From: Metallyticus violacea | Lineage: Eukaryota > Arthropoda > Insecta > Mantodea > Metallyticidae | DNA length: 64,000 nt | Assembly: GCA_030762175.1 (NCBI GenBank) | Contig: CM060846.1 | Span: 309,538,512 to 309,602,511 of the forward strand | Direction: 5' to 3' | Shown here: piece by piece, positions 1 through 11,494 of the stretch | Layout of the letters: each line of letters begins with the position of its first letter | Numbering within the stretch: position 1 is the stretch's first letter | Made by a program: the position numbers and the translations under genes | Notes under the pieces: generated by a model | What the model was told of the DNA's origin: nothing | The model's database searches: none | Seen by the model: only the letters and a program-made list of their open reading frames with translations

Positions 1-1940
1 AACTCATTATGGAGCGTAGGCACAAACTGCGGACATTTGAGCAAGGCTGAAACATTGATATATCCTCCACCGTTCTAATAATCCAATCAAAATCTTTTTC
101 ATGCATTTATGTCAATTTACGTGCAAAGAAGAATAAGCATTTAGGTTATATTTATGAGCAAAATGGAGAAAATGTTTTAGTTTGTGTAGAAAGTAAAGGT
201 GCATTACTAGATTGTGCAAATAATTACAAAATTATGTAAAATGGTCTGTCACTTGTAAAGAAATGAGATATCAGAATAAATCTGCAAACACAATTAGTGG
301 ATGCAAAAAATAAATTAATAAATAATAATTATTATTTACTTTGTTTTAATTTAATTTTAATCCTCTGATATCTTTATAGCCTTTGCTCAATTGTTTCAGA
401 TATTTTCCTCTTCGTCTGACTCTAGTAGCTTGGTTGTCTGATATTGTTTAGTTTCTTTGTTTTTGTATTTTATCTTAGATATTAAATGCTTGCATAAATA
501 GCAGCATGTTTGCAGAAGGTTTCCTTTAATAAAATAACGAAATGCTTCACCTAAGGGCAAGCCGAGTAAGCGTGACCACTTGGAGCGAAATCCTTAACTT
601 TCCTAAAACAGGAGCAAAAATGTTCAGCGAGCCAAGGTGTCCATCTTGCTGTAACTTTTATCGCCTCAGTCCAAGCGTTTCCAAATATGCCGGGTAGATG
701 GCAAATTGTTAGCATTACGATTCTTCTTTTTTGTGCTGCGTCAATAGGGTCTGGCGAGAATATAAAAATATTTTGTAGACTTTTATTAAACTGAATAAAT
801 AAGCCGTAAACGATATCAACTGGAAAAATTGGGAACTCAAAATAAAGAATATTTAGAATCGTGAAATATAATGAAAATGAAATAAAGAGTATTTTATGGT
901 TTATCGCCACGGTCATTATTTATCTAACTTCAATGTACCAAATACTAGACAGAAATTTGGTCTAAAATTATTATGCATTTTGCTTTGCTTTAATAGGGTG
1001 TTATTTCTAACGTAAAGTTTTCTGCTTTTAATTTTTATGGTCTTCGATATTTCAGCTGTGATAAAAACATGTTTTCATACCGATCTTCATAATAAAATTC
1101 TATGTGTATGAAATTCAAACAATTAACCGATTCCAATTTTACGTTGGCATTTAGCAATGGAGTAGCTGCAGTATTTTGTGACAACATTAAACCTACGTAC
1201 TCCATTATTTTTCACAAAAATTATCTAAATTATTTGAATATTGTTTCCCTCACTTAGCTTATCAGATATAGTGAGATTAATTATAAAATGCCCAACCGGC
1301 AAAGGTCTGAGAACTCGGCTAGGCACAGCTTTACTTCCGAGAAAGTTAGCTACACAAACACGGCTCACAGGGAGCGGTAAGTAATTCTTTTTGTTTTGTT
1401 CACTCGGCTGTATGTACAGTGTTTGCTATTTCCCTAATGCGTTAAAATGCTCCAAATTCGTATTCAGGAGAATGTTGAAGTTCAAGTGAGATTTAAACTA
1501 GAAAATCTCAACAGACATGTCTGCATCTTATAAACACTGCAACCATAATTTTACTGTGAAAATCTGTAAGTATTTGCTGGTCGTGAGTTTCAAACACATG
1601 CTAACGTTTTGTATATCATTTTCGTCAAAATGTATTCTTTGGCACAATAGGCCCATACTTGATGTTTTTTTTTTTTTTTTTTTTTGATAAAATGCAGTTA
1701 TATTCAAACGGTACACATCAATGAGAAACGCACAATGGGGTAATTGACTATTCTGATTTAAGGCGCAACTTTTGGAATCCCTTATGTTGCTAATGCTCGT
1801 TTAACCAATATAAAAACGTGTTATCGGCAGCCAATTCTTCGGTATTGCTGTACTTTTTAACTATATATTGTATCTATATTTTCATTCTTTTATTGTGAAA
1901 GGTTTATATTTAAATCATTGAACTGAGTAACTATTATTTA
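1..1940. other. AT-rich DNA without a recognised gene
   Basis: No gene or transposon is recognised here. A poly-T run lies at about 1664-1685. Bases 11-25 match 22458-22472 exactly over 15 bases, with partial similarity on both sides, so the window may open inside a copy of the tRNA-headed repeat at 22106. An open frame at 551-916 (-, 121 codons) has an AT-rich hydrophobic first half and a more mixed second half containing GNAWTEAIKVTARW. I cannot assign it, and it may be chance. Confidence 0.5.
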
Positions 1941-2044
1941 TTCGTTGAGAAGCGTTTTAAAAGCAAATTTACAAGGAATGTTTCTCAATATTATGACAAT
2001 ATTTTTAATTAACATCTGTACAACGTGTTCTTTATTTAACACTT

Positions 2045-2430
2045 TATTTTTTTCAACACTGTCTAAATGTCGATTAAGGTATTTGTCTAGACGTGATACC
2101 AGTTTATCAATGCTGCTCTCGTCTGGCAGCTCAGCCTGTGTTTCACCGCTGTTTTCATATCTTCATCACTTTGAAATCCGTGCGCTCCAAGATGATCTTC
2201 CAGAGTTGGAAAGATGTGCAAATCAATTGACCAACTGTCATGGTCCATTCCGCGCAGTATCCCTGATCGAAATTCTGAGCATTTGCCGCATTTTGACGAC
2301 TCGTCACACTTTCTTCTCTTTCACTATTTACTTTCACCAACTGACAATGAATTTCAGGTGCAGACACATTCTTTACAGCAAATGATTAATTACACAAACC
2401 TCCTGCTTGGACGAATGCTTCAGTTGACCC
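2045..2430 (-). pseudogene. Internally deleted mariner-like transposase relic
   Basis: On the minus strand, about 2320-2416 reads AVKNVSAPEIHCQLVKV followed by SRQNAANAQNFDQG. This resembles the N-terminal helix-turn-helix of mariner-type transposases. At about 2049-2106 the strand reads KLVSRLDKYLNRHLDSVEK, the typical mariner C-terminus. Between them, in a shifted frame, comes LHIFPTLEDHLGAHGFQSDED, which resembles the stretch just after the third catalytic aspartate. The N-terminal domain is thus joined almost directly to the C-terminal part, and most of the catalytic core (first and second aspartates) is missing. Frameshifts and stops are present and no terminal inverted repeats were found. 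This is a dead, internally deleted copy. The overlapping plus-strand frame 1945-2385 is its shadow. Confidence 0.65.
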
Positions 2431-2449
2431 AACATCTTTAACTGGAGTT

Positions 2450-4430
2450 TCTCACCAAGATGGAAATATAAAGTGCTACCAACTGACACAGGTTCACCAA
2501 CGGAACCACAAGAAATATTCCGCTACAATTTAAATTAAACTAGTGTCGATTTTACCGAAGATAAGATCTTGTAATCTTACTTTTTGGAATATTCCTTGTA
2601 GTCTACAATAGTATGCTAAAAATGAGAAAAACGTTGAAATAATTAAATTTCACATTAATTTCTTGTACTCACAACTTACCTGAGTTATATACCTTGTATA
2701 TATGAGGGATGGCATGAGATATATTCCTGATTTTTATGCCACATATACAGTTATAAAAGTATAGAATTTATTTTCAAAATAAAAGGAAAAAAATCTTTTT
2801 GCAATCTTCTAAAGTTCATTATTTTTCTTTATAGACATTCCGAGTTAAGAAAATACTATTTGAAAATAAAAAACAATATTTTTTTAAATAAATGCCATAA
2901 GTTTTACCAAATTCAGAGAACTTCATAGTACCAGAAAGAATAAAACAAATCATTTATATATTTTAATATTCTGAAGAGCTTTAATGTTAAAAACAAATAT
3001 TAAAACACAGGAAGCTAATTAATAATGAATGTAATAAGAAACAGAATAATACCTGTCGTCCAGGTCCAAAAGCTGTTCCTCTTAGAGATATCAATAAAAT
3101 AATGCTCACCGTTTAAAATCGGAGGAAGATATGCTTTTCATCTTACAAGATACAGAAACTCTTCAAATTTATGCAACAGCAATGGTGCGAAAGACGTATG
3201 TGTGTGTTTATGCGCATGTACGCCAATGTTTAATGTGAGAACAAATTTGGCGCTAAGTATTCAGTAGAGCAACAGACTCGAAACTATAAGCATGGGGGCG
3301 CCACAACAAAAAGTTCAGTGCTTGCTGCGGTTAGCACATTAGAAATCTGGTAGACGTGTACTACATTGTATTAGCCGTGAATGAGTGGGGTTTAGATATC
3401 TTCGGGGCAAAACATATCGAATTGCATTGATCATCTGCGTTCTACATCAAGTTGGATAAAAATGTTTGTTAATTTCAAATTATCCCTTATTTTTCGATAC
3501 CTCTAAGCGGGATACCTTTTATTATTCCAAATAATTCCGGTATTGCTGTGACTTCAAAAATGCAATAAAATTAAATAATATATTATTGTCCCAACTCTTG
3601 ACTTCCGGCAAATCTAATTTACGGGGAAACCTAAGAGACAAGATTGGCGAAATAAGTTTCATTGTACACTAATAAATTAAATTATTTCCAAGCTCTGAGA
3701 TATAACTAGCCACCTTTTCCGTAATGCAATAATTAAAGATGATTGATTTAGTTTTGCTGGAGAAATAAAACTGTTTTAAGAAGCTCGTTTCAGTAATTTG
3801 GAACTACCTCTAGTTCTGAATTTGCCGCAGGAAAAATTTTGAGTCAGTAACCGAGGTTAATGTGTAAAGCTAATGAGATATTTTAATATTATTTCCAATT
3901 CCTTAATTCCCTATACAAAAATCACAATATTGATGACGTATGATGTATGACGTATGATGACTTTATTCATTAGGATAACAAAATGAGAAATCTGACTTGA
4001 ATAGAAACATTTGAACAGTACTCATTTTTAAGACGATTATGTGTAAAGCTGTTTAAGTAAAGTTTTATTTGCTGTGATGAAACCGCAATAAACGTTGTCA
4101 AAGTTCGGGAGCCAACTTATTCACATCAGCGAAAGAGTGAAATTATTAAGTAATATCTCATAGTTGCCTATTAGATTTATAACATGGTATCTCAAACAGT
4201 CTGCAGTAACAATATCAGAAATGTGTTAGGAATCTTAAAATAATGTGAAAAACGTAAAAGGTACCTAGAATGCAACATTTTAATTCTTTCTGAAGAACTT
4301 TATGTGTTAATTTGAAGTGGGACACTGGAAAAAGGCACATATTTTAAGTAAACTTTTTTCTGCAAGAAACATATACGTTGTGGTAATAAACGTGATTTCA
4401 GCTAATGCTAATGAGCAGTGAAAGTTATTT
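2450..4430. other. AT-rich DNA, nothing recognised
   Basis: No gene, SINE or transposase similarity is seen. Reading frames are all short. A short direct repetition of gacgtatgatg lies near 3936-3960. Confidence 0.5.
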
Positions 4431-4479
4431 TGGCCGACCCTGAAAGATAGAAGGGCCTTAACTCGGTGTGGGTATGGAT

Positions 4480-4868
4480 TCTTTCATTGGAAAAAGGGGG
4501 TAATGTAGCGAAACGTGGCGGCAGAGCTCACTTTACAAGCACCATCCACTTCCAGATTTTCCTCCTTTTTCCTCTCTTAAAAGTCTATATCTAGCTTGGT
4601 TCCATCCTTACCTGTCGCACACCACCCTCGGGCTCTGCTGTCTCTATCAAGTCACTCGGTGCCGACCAACTTGAAGATAACTTTATGGTTCCAGCTATCC
4701 TCATGCTGCCCAGAACAGGATTATGCCATTCGCCGACTCCATTGCCTTCTTCAGCTACCGAATAAGCTTGCATGTGAGGTTTTCCTCTCAGCCTTTGGTT
4801 TGGTACTCAAGTTCTCACAAGGGAGCTGTACCAAAGGTGAAATTGAGTTACAGCGCGAGATAAAGTAG
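4480..4868. other. GC-richer stretch with a short unassigned ORF
   Basis: This stretch is less AT-rich than its surroundings. It holds a 90-codon plus-strand frame (4596-4868) and an opposing 60-codon frame. I recognise no protein family in either, and the frame has no convincing exon borders. It could be an old repeat or an exon remnant; I assign no function. Confidence 0.2.
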
Positions 4869-4869
4869 A

Positions 4870-5790
4870 TCACGAAAACATTGGAAAACGGCACAAAAGG
4901 GAGGGTAGAGAACATAAAAATATAACATCCTTTCCATCTTTAGAGCTACTGAGGTTAACAATTTTTCAAACTTTACCTTATTTTTAAAATGTGTTTTAAA
5001 TACAAAAATTGTCACAATTACTAATTATTGTCCTGTAAAAACAGATCCATGCATATGAGTATATTTTAAGTATCTATTTTAATGGTTACTGTGCCTTTCC
5101 TTTATTGTAAATTATTTTTTGAATGTTTCTGCTTATAAAGTATAATTATTGAGCTACAGTTAACATTAACACATTCAAAACTTATGTGAAGACCATGGGA
5201 ACACCTTAGCTTGTAAGGAGCTGTTAAAATTGTTTACAAAGCATTGCAAAAGTTAAAAGTGCCATATAGATATTGGCGAAATATCTGGTTTCGAAAATGG
5301 GACCATTGCTTGAGTCAATGCATGCGGTAAGATTTAGTGTAACTACAGCATATGCCAACACTTGTTTGTTTTATGAATCGCCATTTTTCAAAGTATTTTA
5401 AACAAGAATATTCTACTGTTCAATATAATGCATTCAAATAACACCAAAAATTATTAATCTATGTAAAAGAAAAGTCATCCAGTGATTTTATTTTTCAAAT
5501 TGTTTTATCAAGGCAATTAAACATTTTAATATTTTATTTTAATAGGTTTAACAAATTAATTTCCACTCCTTTATCCTTCTTTTATGAAAGAACAAAAATG
5601 CATTTATAATATAATCATCTATTAAATATTTCCCGATTCGATTTAGCTATTGTAGTAAGAATTATTCTGCAGGATCTTTTACGTTATTACTCTATAAAGG
5701 TGAATGTTTTACGGTAGTGTGGTCCAACAGGCGGTTCCCGAGCAGATGCTCTTTCATGTGGCCCTCGAAGTTAGTTAACGTTCCTTTAAA
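4870..5790. other. AT-rich DNA, nothing recognised
   Basis: Short frames only. No repeat family from elsewhere in the window was recognised here. Confidence 0.5.
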
Positions 5791-5799
5791 ACTTCAAAG

Positions 5800-6012
5800 A
5801 TAGTGTATAATCGAATCTGGTTCGTACATACTAAGTTAAAGAAGTGAACGAGGAACAGAAAGGCTGGACTCAGGTCAAGTTCCTTCTGGCCATGTTGTTT
5901 CCGATTTGAGGAAAATTGCGGAGCTATGCATTCTTGTATAAACAACAAAGCAACCATAATGTAAGGTGGCTTCGGCATCAAGGTAATCTTCGCAGAAGGG
6001 GAAATCTTGACG
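5800..6012 (-). repeat. Unclassified dispersed repeat D, copy 1
   Basis: The minus strand of this stretch aligns along about 200 bp with the plus strand of 57727-57925, with substitutions and one gap of about 11 bp. Both copies carry the same reading frame through the best-conserved part. Here it reads AEATLHYGCFVVYTRMHSSA and then IFLKS; in the other copy it reads AEATLHWSYFVVH-RMQSSA and then VFLQS. Several differences fall at third codon positions. I do not recognise the family. It may be a fragment of an uncharacterised transposon gene, and no borders or target duplications were found. Confidence 0.5.
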
Positions 6013-6253
6013 ATTTCTGATGGGAATACGGATTATAGACATTTTCAACTTCTTTCCCTGTGTCTTTTGTTCCTCAGGACGTGTCAATCTCGAGAAAACA
6101 AAGGGCGTGAACATAAATGTGTTATAATTAGTTAGCTTTGCATTAATCATTAGTTCAAGTACTTCGAATATGTATAATTATGTATAGCTTTATGGTTTAG
6201 GTATTTTGAAGATCATGCTCTAGTGGTCTAGTGATATTCATACTTGTCTCGTA

Positions 6254-6264
6254 GACCCAAGATC
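6254..6264. repeat. Target-site duplication, left (SINE A1)
   Basis: The 11-base word GACCCAAGATC is repeated exactly at 6558-6568. The two copies bracket the minus-strand SINE A inside SINE B1 and prove a retrotransposition event into the older SINE. Confidence 0.85.
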
Positions 6265-6557
6265 TTTTTTTTTTTTTTTTTGAGTATTGTTTAACGCCCG
6301 TTTTTGCTACTGAGGCACTACAGGCGGTGGACACTGATGATATATGAGATGAAATTATATATTGGGTAAGGTTTTAAGAAAGGAAACATTCAAGGCCTAA
6401 GTTTACGGTACCTCCCTGGCATTTGTCTTTTATGAGGACTGAGGAAAACCTGAAAAAACCTCAGTCAGGGAGGACGGTCCTGGAGGGATTCATCCCCCAG
6501 ACCCCAGACCTCTCACTTACGAGTCCACGCCTTAACGACCTCGGCTACCCTCGGACC
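6265..6557 (-). mobile_element. SINE family A copy A1, nested in SINE B1
   Basis: In the plus-strand reading it starts with a T-run, the reversed poly-A tail (6265-6281). Next comes the complement of the conserved 3' tail (GTTTAACGCCCGTTTTTGCT), the body, and a tRNA-like head near 6480-6550. The head contains the reverse of the A-box core GGTCGTTAAGGCG. The element sits between exact 11-bp duplications. The head resembles tRNA-Ser or tRNA-Leu A-box sequence (GGCCGAGGTCGTTAAGG), suggesting pol III transcription from an internal promoter. The B-box is mutated here. Confidence 0.9.
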
Positions 6558-6879
6558 GACCCAAGATCGCTGGCTCAAAACCGGCCAGAGTCGATAGATA
6601 TTTTTTGGCATAAAAATTCTAATTATGGCTTTCTTTGGAAGAGGGATTAAAGCCGCGGGTTCCATGTTGTCCCTTTTTGCAACTATGATTATTCTCAACC
6701 AATCATAAGGATATTGGAACATTATATTTCATTTTTATTTACGGCACCTAAAATAGCCTGAAGTCTGAAAGAAGAGGCCTTTAGGCAAAAATGTATCGGC
6801 CGTTTCACGCCCTAAATTGAAAGCGCGCTGAAGACTTGAGGTTTTAAAGAAAGTCCGTAAATAAGTCAAATAAGTCGTA

Positions 6880-7625
6880 ACCATACTAATAGTTTTACAA
6901 TAATAATAACAACAATAATTGAAAGTAAAAAACGTAAGGGTACCTTCGACACATTCTTGCGAAATAACCTGGCTCATGTCTGAAAAATCGTTGCATGAAG
7001 TTTTAAGGATATGCGTAGCGCACTGGTTTTGGAAATTGACATTGAGTATCCTTAATTACGCAAGTTTTTATGAGTTATACTATTTGCTTTTGGGCGTTTT
7101 TCACTATAGACAAGATTCTGGGGAAAATATGCAGCACTTTGTTTTCAGAAGCCATTGAAGTAATTTTATTCAAGTTATAACATCTTAGTTACTATGGAAA
7201 ACACCACTCTATACGTGCTCATTTGAGGGGAAAAACGGATGGAATTTTGATTTTATGCTGAGAACTTAATTTTTGTACACATTTGATTTATAACTTGCAC
7301 TATCCCATTACATTTGGATAACAAAATCTTAAGTATAGTAATTTTTTTGTTTAAATATTTTTTTCAAAATCTATGTCAGTCTGCACATACGAAACAAATA
7401 TTTGTTAAACAAAACTTATATTCATGAAAGCAACAATTTAGCATTTAATTTTTTCTCAGAAATTATAAATATATTTGTGTACCCAAAACTGAATATTTCT
7501 CATTTTGGTGTTCATCTCTTTTTTATTTTATTAATACATTTTTAATTTTTTAAATTATATACTTTATTGTCATTGATTATAGTATTCTAAACATTTCACA
7601 CTCTTATCGTAAACTGTGTAGAAGA
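6880..7625. other. AT-rich DNA, nothing recognised
   Basis: Short frames only. Frames 6735-6977 (-) and 6919-7158 (+) have AT-driven composition and match no family I know. Confidence 0.5.
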
Positions 7626-7628
7626 TGC

Positions 7629-7870
7629 ATTCTGAACATTTTGAAACGCATTTAAACTGATTTTGAAGGAAATACTCATTAAATATAAAAGCAGCAATAT
7701 TTAAGGATTATAAATATAAATATAACCCATATAAATATAAGTCAGATTTCGAACATTCTGAACTTATTTAAAATAATTTTGAGCGAAGTACTCATTAAAT
7801 ATAAAAATTATAGCAGAAAAATTTAAGCATCACAACCATTTAAATATAAATTATATTCTAAACATCGCAT
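7629..7870. repeat. Decayed tandem duplication, period about 126 bp
   Basis: A unit beginning ATTCTGAAC at 7629 recurs at 7755. Both units share the later block TACTCATTAAATATAAAA and then an ATTTAAG-containing stretch. A third start (ATTCTAAACAT) appears near 7855 but is not followed by a full unit. Spacing and sequence are imperfect, which points to an old tandem duplication. Confidence 0.6.
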
Positions 7871-10800
7871 GGACCTGAAAACTTATCAACATACAAAGCT
7901 GATTAACAAATTATTATTGCGTCCCTTAAGTGAGGCAAAGTAATTCACTTTCACAAACTTGGCTTTGTTGCCGGGCTCTGATCTGTGGATATTCATAAAT
8001 AGCAGCGTAATAAAATACAATTTACATTACATAAAAATGCAGAGACACATGGTGCAATTGCTACTTAGATTTTGATAAGTTGTTTTACATTTCCATGATT
8101 AAAAGGTAGTTATGTTTTGATTCAAAAGAAAAACTTGGAAAAAATTTGCTCCTTTAAGTACTTTTTTTTCAAAATATACCCATAAAAGAGTATTGTTACA
8201 CACTTATTATGTAAATATCTGCAAAATCGTTGCACTTGTGTAATTGAAAACTTTTTGAAGCAATGAAACGTCCAAGATTGTGCTTACAGCATTTCACCCC
8301 TCAATAGTTAGAAGGAGCAGCGGAAATATATCGTCCTCCTGCTGGACGGTTAACATCAGCAGTCAATAAACTACTGGCCCAGGCTTTACTTTAATTTCCT
8401 GCCTTTGTCAATCGAGTCTGCAGAAACTGAAGTCTTGTGTTCACTTCAAATGAAACGTTCACGAAAATATTGTATAATCACACAAACATCATTGGTTATG
8501 TCAAAGATTCAATTGGTGTGGCGAGGGCCCCTCTTTGGGTACAAAAATGAAAGTCTTGCCGAGGTTGGCGGACGACAATACATAGCGCAATTTCTTTACA
8601 CTTTATGTTCAACTCTTCTTCTTGTATTATATCATTATCTAGTAATAAGAGGAACCTAGGTGCTAGCTTAGTTGCATTTATCTCAGTTAAGGACAAAGGT
8701 TGAAAAATTGACCATTGTGCAAACTTTTAGTTCAGCGCACAAAAGGGAAAATGATTTATGTGCATAATTACGTACAACCCCAAGGCTGGTTCTACAGAAT
8801 GACATAAGAAGGGTGTAACTTGAAGTCAAAGGCCAAGTATCGGTTTCAACATATTTTTGTAATAAAGCAGCCGTGAAAAGTGCAGCACAAAGAAAATAAA
8901 GGAGTATCTTACGAATCAAAACACTTGGGATTTATTCGGTGACTACAGCAGGGGGAAATACATGAGGTAGAAAAGCGTAACGAGCTAGGGCAGGATTCAT
9001 GAGGCGATTAGCACGGGTACTTTAGGATGAACACCGAAACCACGGGGGTTTGCGGTGTGCTTCAAGGTTTTTGTCTCTGTACGTAAGAGTACGTTACAGT
9101 CAGCTTTATAGCTTTGTCTCATGCTGGGAAGTACTTCAGTTTACTGCCCCGCACAAGAAAGCGTCGTTAAAATTCACCCTGTTCTTTAGGATGGCAGATG
9201 GCCTATCAGCTACATTTCTTTCCTTTCTGCCTCCGTTGTTAGCTCGTATATATCTTAGTTGCTTTACGGAAATGTTTTTTTTCTCTCCCTCTCGTGTTGA
9301 CTAATTACATGGCAGCGTGATATTCTCTGCGCCACGTTTTGTTAAGATAATATTTCAAAGAAGAATACTGCAAACCTATTAAGTCTTTCAGATATTTGTG
9401 TGATTTGCATATTACATAAATATCACAAGGATATGCAGGAGTTCAAATGTAGGTTAATATTATAAATGCTTTATGAGCTTCTTTAAATGACCTAACCACT
9501 GGTTTTAAGTTTGTCGCATCTTCTCATATAACCTGTTGAAAAAATATTGACTCTTAAAATTTCATGAAACGAAATGTTATGAGTATGTATATCACGCAAA
9601 AGAAGAAATTTAAATATAAAAACAGTGAAAATATTCCGGGCTCTTTTGCCCTGGTCCATGAATTACTATGCTACCATAGCTTTCACCATCTTCTGCGGTT
9701 GACATCATCAGTGGGCGATGAACAATAGCTGAATGATAAAATGATGACATTATTGACCCGTTTCTATTTGGTTTTAGAAGGTCGATCAATTCCGTATTTT
9801 GGGAAGAGGAAAGGGGAAGAGTTTCTTGTTTTTAAGAATTAATTTCCTCACGCTACTTAGGTGATATCCACCGTCTCTGCTAAAATTGTTTGGTGGTTGT
9901 TGTATTTCCAATGCCTCCCTCCCGGAAGATTTTAACTGTTTTAATTATAACACCGCCCTTGAAAGCCTAAGAAGTATCATAATGTATATAATGTTTATTT
10001 AAATCCCCACGAAAGAGGAAAAGTTGTCTTAAATGCCACTTGAAAATAATTCCTAAAAGTAGCTGTATACGCACTTATGTTATTTAAAATAAGGAATAGT
10101 AAACATCGTAGTGCTGTAAACATAGTTTGCATTGTATTAATTGTCTTATTTTTATTCTAAATTCATGCCTAAAGCGTTTATGCACTGAGAGCATAGAAGA
10201 AAAAAGCTAATCTCCTGTTGTGAATGTGTTCTTATCTACGAAACTATTTCAGGACAATCGCCCCGGCAAATACTATTTAAGTATAAGCTACCATATAATT
10301 CTATTTTGCATATTCAAGTAGAACACAAATAAGTTAATTTTTTTTGTCAAACATTGGTCAAAATTAACTGGAATTTTCCTTAAAACTGTGACTTTTTTCT
10401 TAAATTTTACAGACTTAATACTTACAACATTGATTTCTCAATGCTGTATAGTTAAATTTTCCTCAATTGTGTTTATATCTGTAAATATTTCAATTAATAC
10501 GATTTTTGGTGATGATTGCTTCCTTACGTACTCCAATCGCGAAAAAGCTCCAGTTTATATTTTAACAGTACATTTGGCAATATATTGCGTATTTTTTGTT
10601 TTGTCGAACTGTGTTCTTTTCGCGATCGTAGTTTCTTATGTTACTATTCTTGGTGTCTGTTCCTTTTAATATATCTAAAAGTGACATGTGTTTGGATGTA
10701 GAGGTATAAAATTATTTATTATTAATATTAGAACAAAATTCTTCATAATCATTTAGATCCGTTGACTGGGGTGCCTACAGTAAAATTGTGGAAAAAATAG

Positions 10801-11320
10801 CTTAGTGTTACTTATATGTATATATGCCATACATAATCCTGAATCTACTGACTTGGATAGGTTTACAATGAATGAAATGTTCTACAAAGGAATTAGCAAT
10901 CTCTGTTGCAGCAAGGTGGGTAAGTTAAAAAATTGAACACAGCCAAATTTTACAATTGGATTATTTGTTTTATGGAATGTCTATAATCCTAGTTCTTGAA
11001 TTTGATAAATCATTCAGTACAAAAATGGAATCTGTACCAATTAATAGTATACAACTCCAGTGCACTGTGAATTAACTTGTTCAAAATTAACAGCTATAAT
11101 TTTTGGATTAAACACATACGTGGCAATTTATTTCGTTGGTCAAGGAAAAACCCAAAGGCATATACAGCAAAAAGAAACTGTTTATAAACTTTAGCAATGT
11201 GAGCAATTCCCTCCATAGTACAATTTCTCTTTCAGTTAGAAAACGTGCAAAACTATATTACAATTTTGCTAACTTTTTCATTAACTAGAAGAATAGCAAC
11301 AACAGTTCATGCCCTCTATT
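7870..11320. other. AT-rich DNA without a recognised gene
   Basis: No transposase, SINE or host gene is recognised in these 3.4 kb. A 78-84 codon cluster of frames at 8405-9304 is slightly more GC-rich but matches no family I know. Frames at 10388-10669 are hydrophobic and AT-driven. Confidence 0.45.
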
Positions 11321-11322
11321 AT

Positions 11323-11490
11323 CGCCACGGGTGGCCTAGGTCGTTAAGGCGCGGACTCATGAGTGGGAGGTCTTGGGTTCGAATCCCGCACGGACCGTCC
11401 TCCCTGACTGAATTTTTCCCAGGTTTTCCTTAGTTCTCATAACTGGCAAATGCCGGGGAGGTACCCTAAACTTAGGCCTCTCTAATGCTT
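11323..11490 (+). mobile_element. SINE family A copy A2, 3'-truncated
   Basis: This is the best-preserved family-A head on the plus strand. CGCCACGGGTGGCC is followed by the A-box-like TGGCCTAGGTCGTTAAGGC and the B-box GGTTCGAATCCC near 11378, then the start of the body (ACCGTCCTCCCTGACTGA). The match to other copies stops after TAGGCCTCTCTAATGCTTC near 11490, so the 3' half and tail are absent. It is not a working tRNA gene: the ends do not form an acceptor stem and the body is the SINE body. Confidence 0.85.
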
Positions 11491-11494
11491 CATG

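Larger units (their letters stand above)
6213..6871 (+). mobile_element. SINE family B copy B1, split by a SINE A
   Basis: The left part (6213-6264) is a decayed tRNA-like head containing TAGTGGTCTAGTG, an A-box-like motif. It is cut by a minus-strand SINE A and resumes at 6558. The right part carries a B-box-like remnant, then the family-B body (GGCATAAAAATTCTAATTATGGCTT in decayed form), the CGGCCGTTTCACGCCCT motif near 6798, and the tail GTCCGTAAATAA near 6853. A further stretch at about 6671-6735 has no counterpart in other family-B copies and looks like a second, smaller insertion. This copy is more diverged than B2 and B4, so it is probably an old insertion. Confidence 0.8.

Noticed and set aside
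1945..2385. 146-codon plus-strand frame
   Set aside because: It is the antisense of a mariner transposase relic; the minus strand carries the recognisable motifs.
11323..11395. tRNA-like sequence with good A and B boxes
   Set aside because: The ends do not pair as an acceptor stem, and the sequence continues directly into the SINE A body found at five other places.
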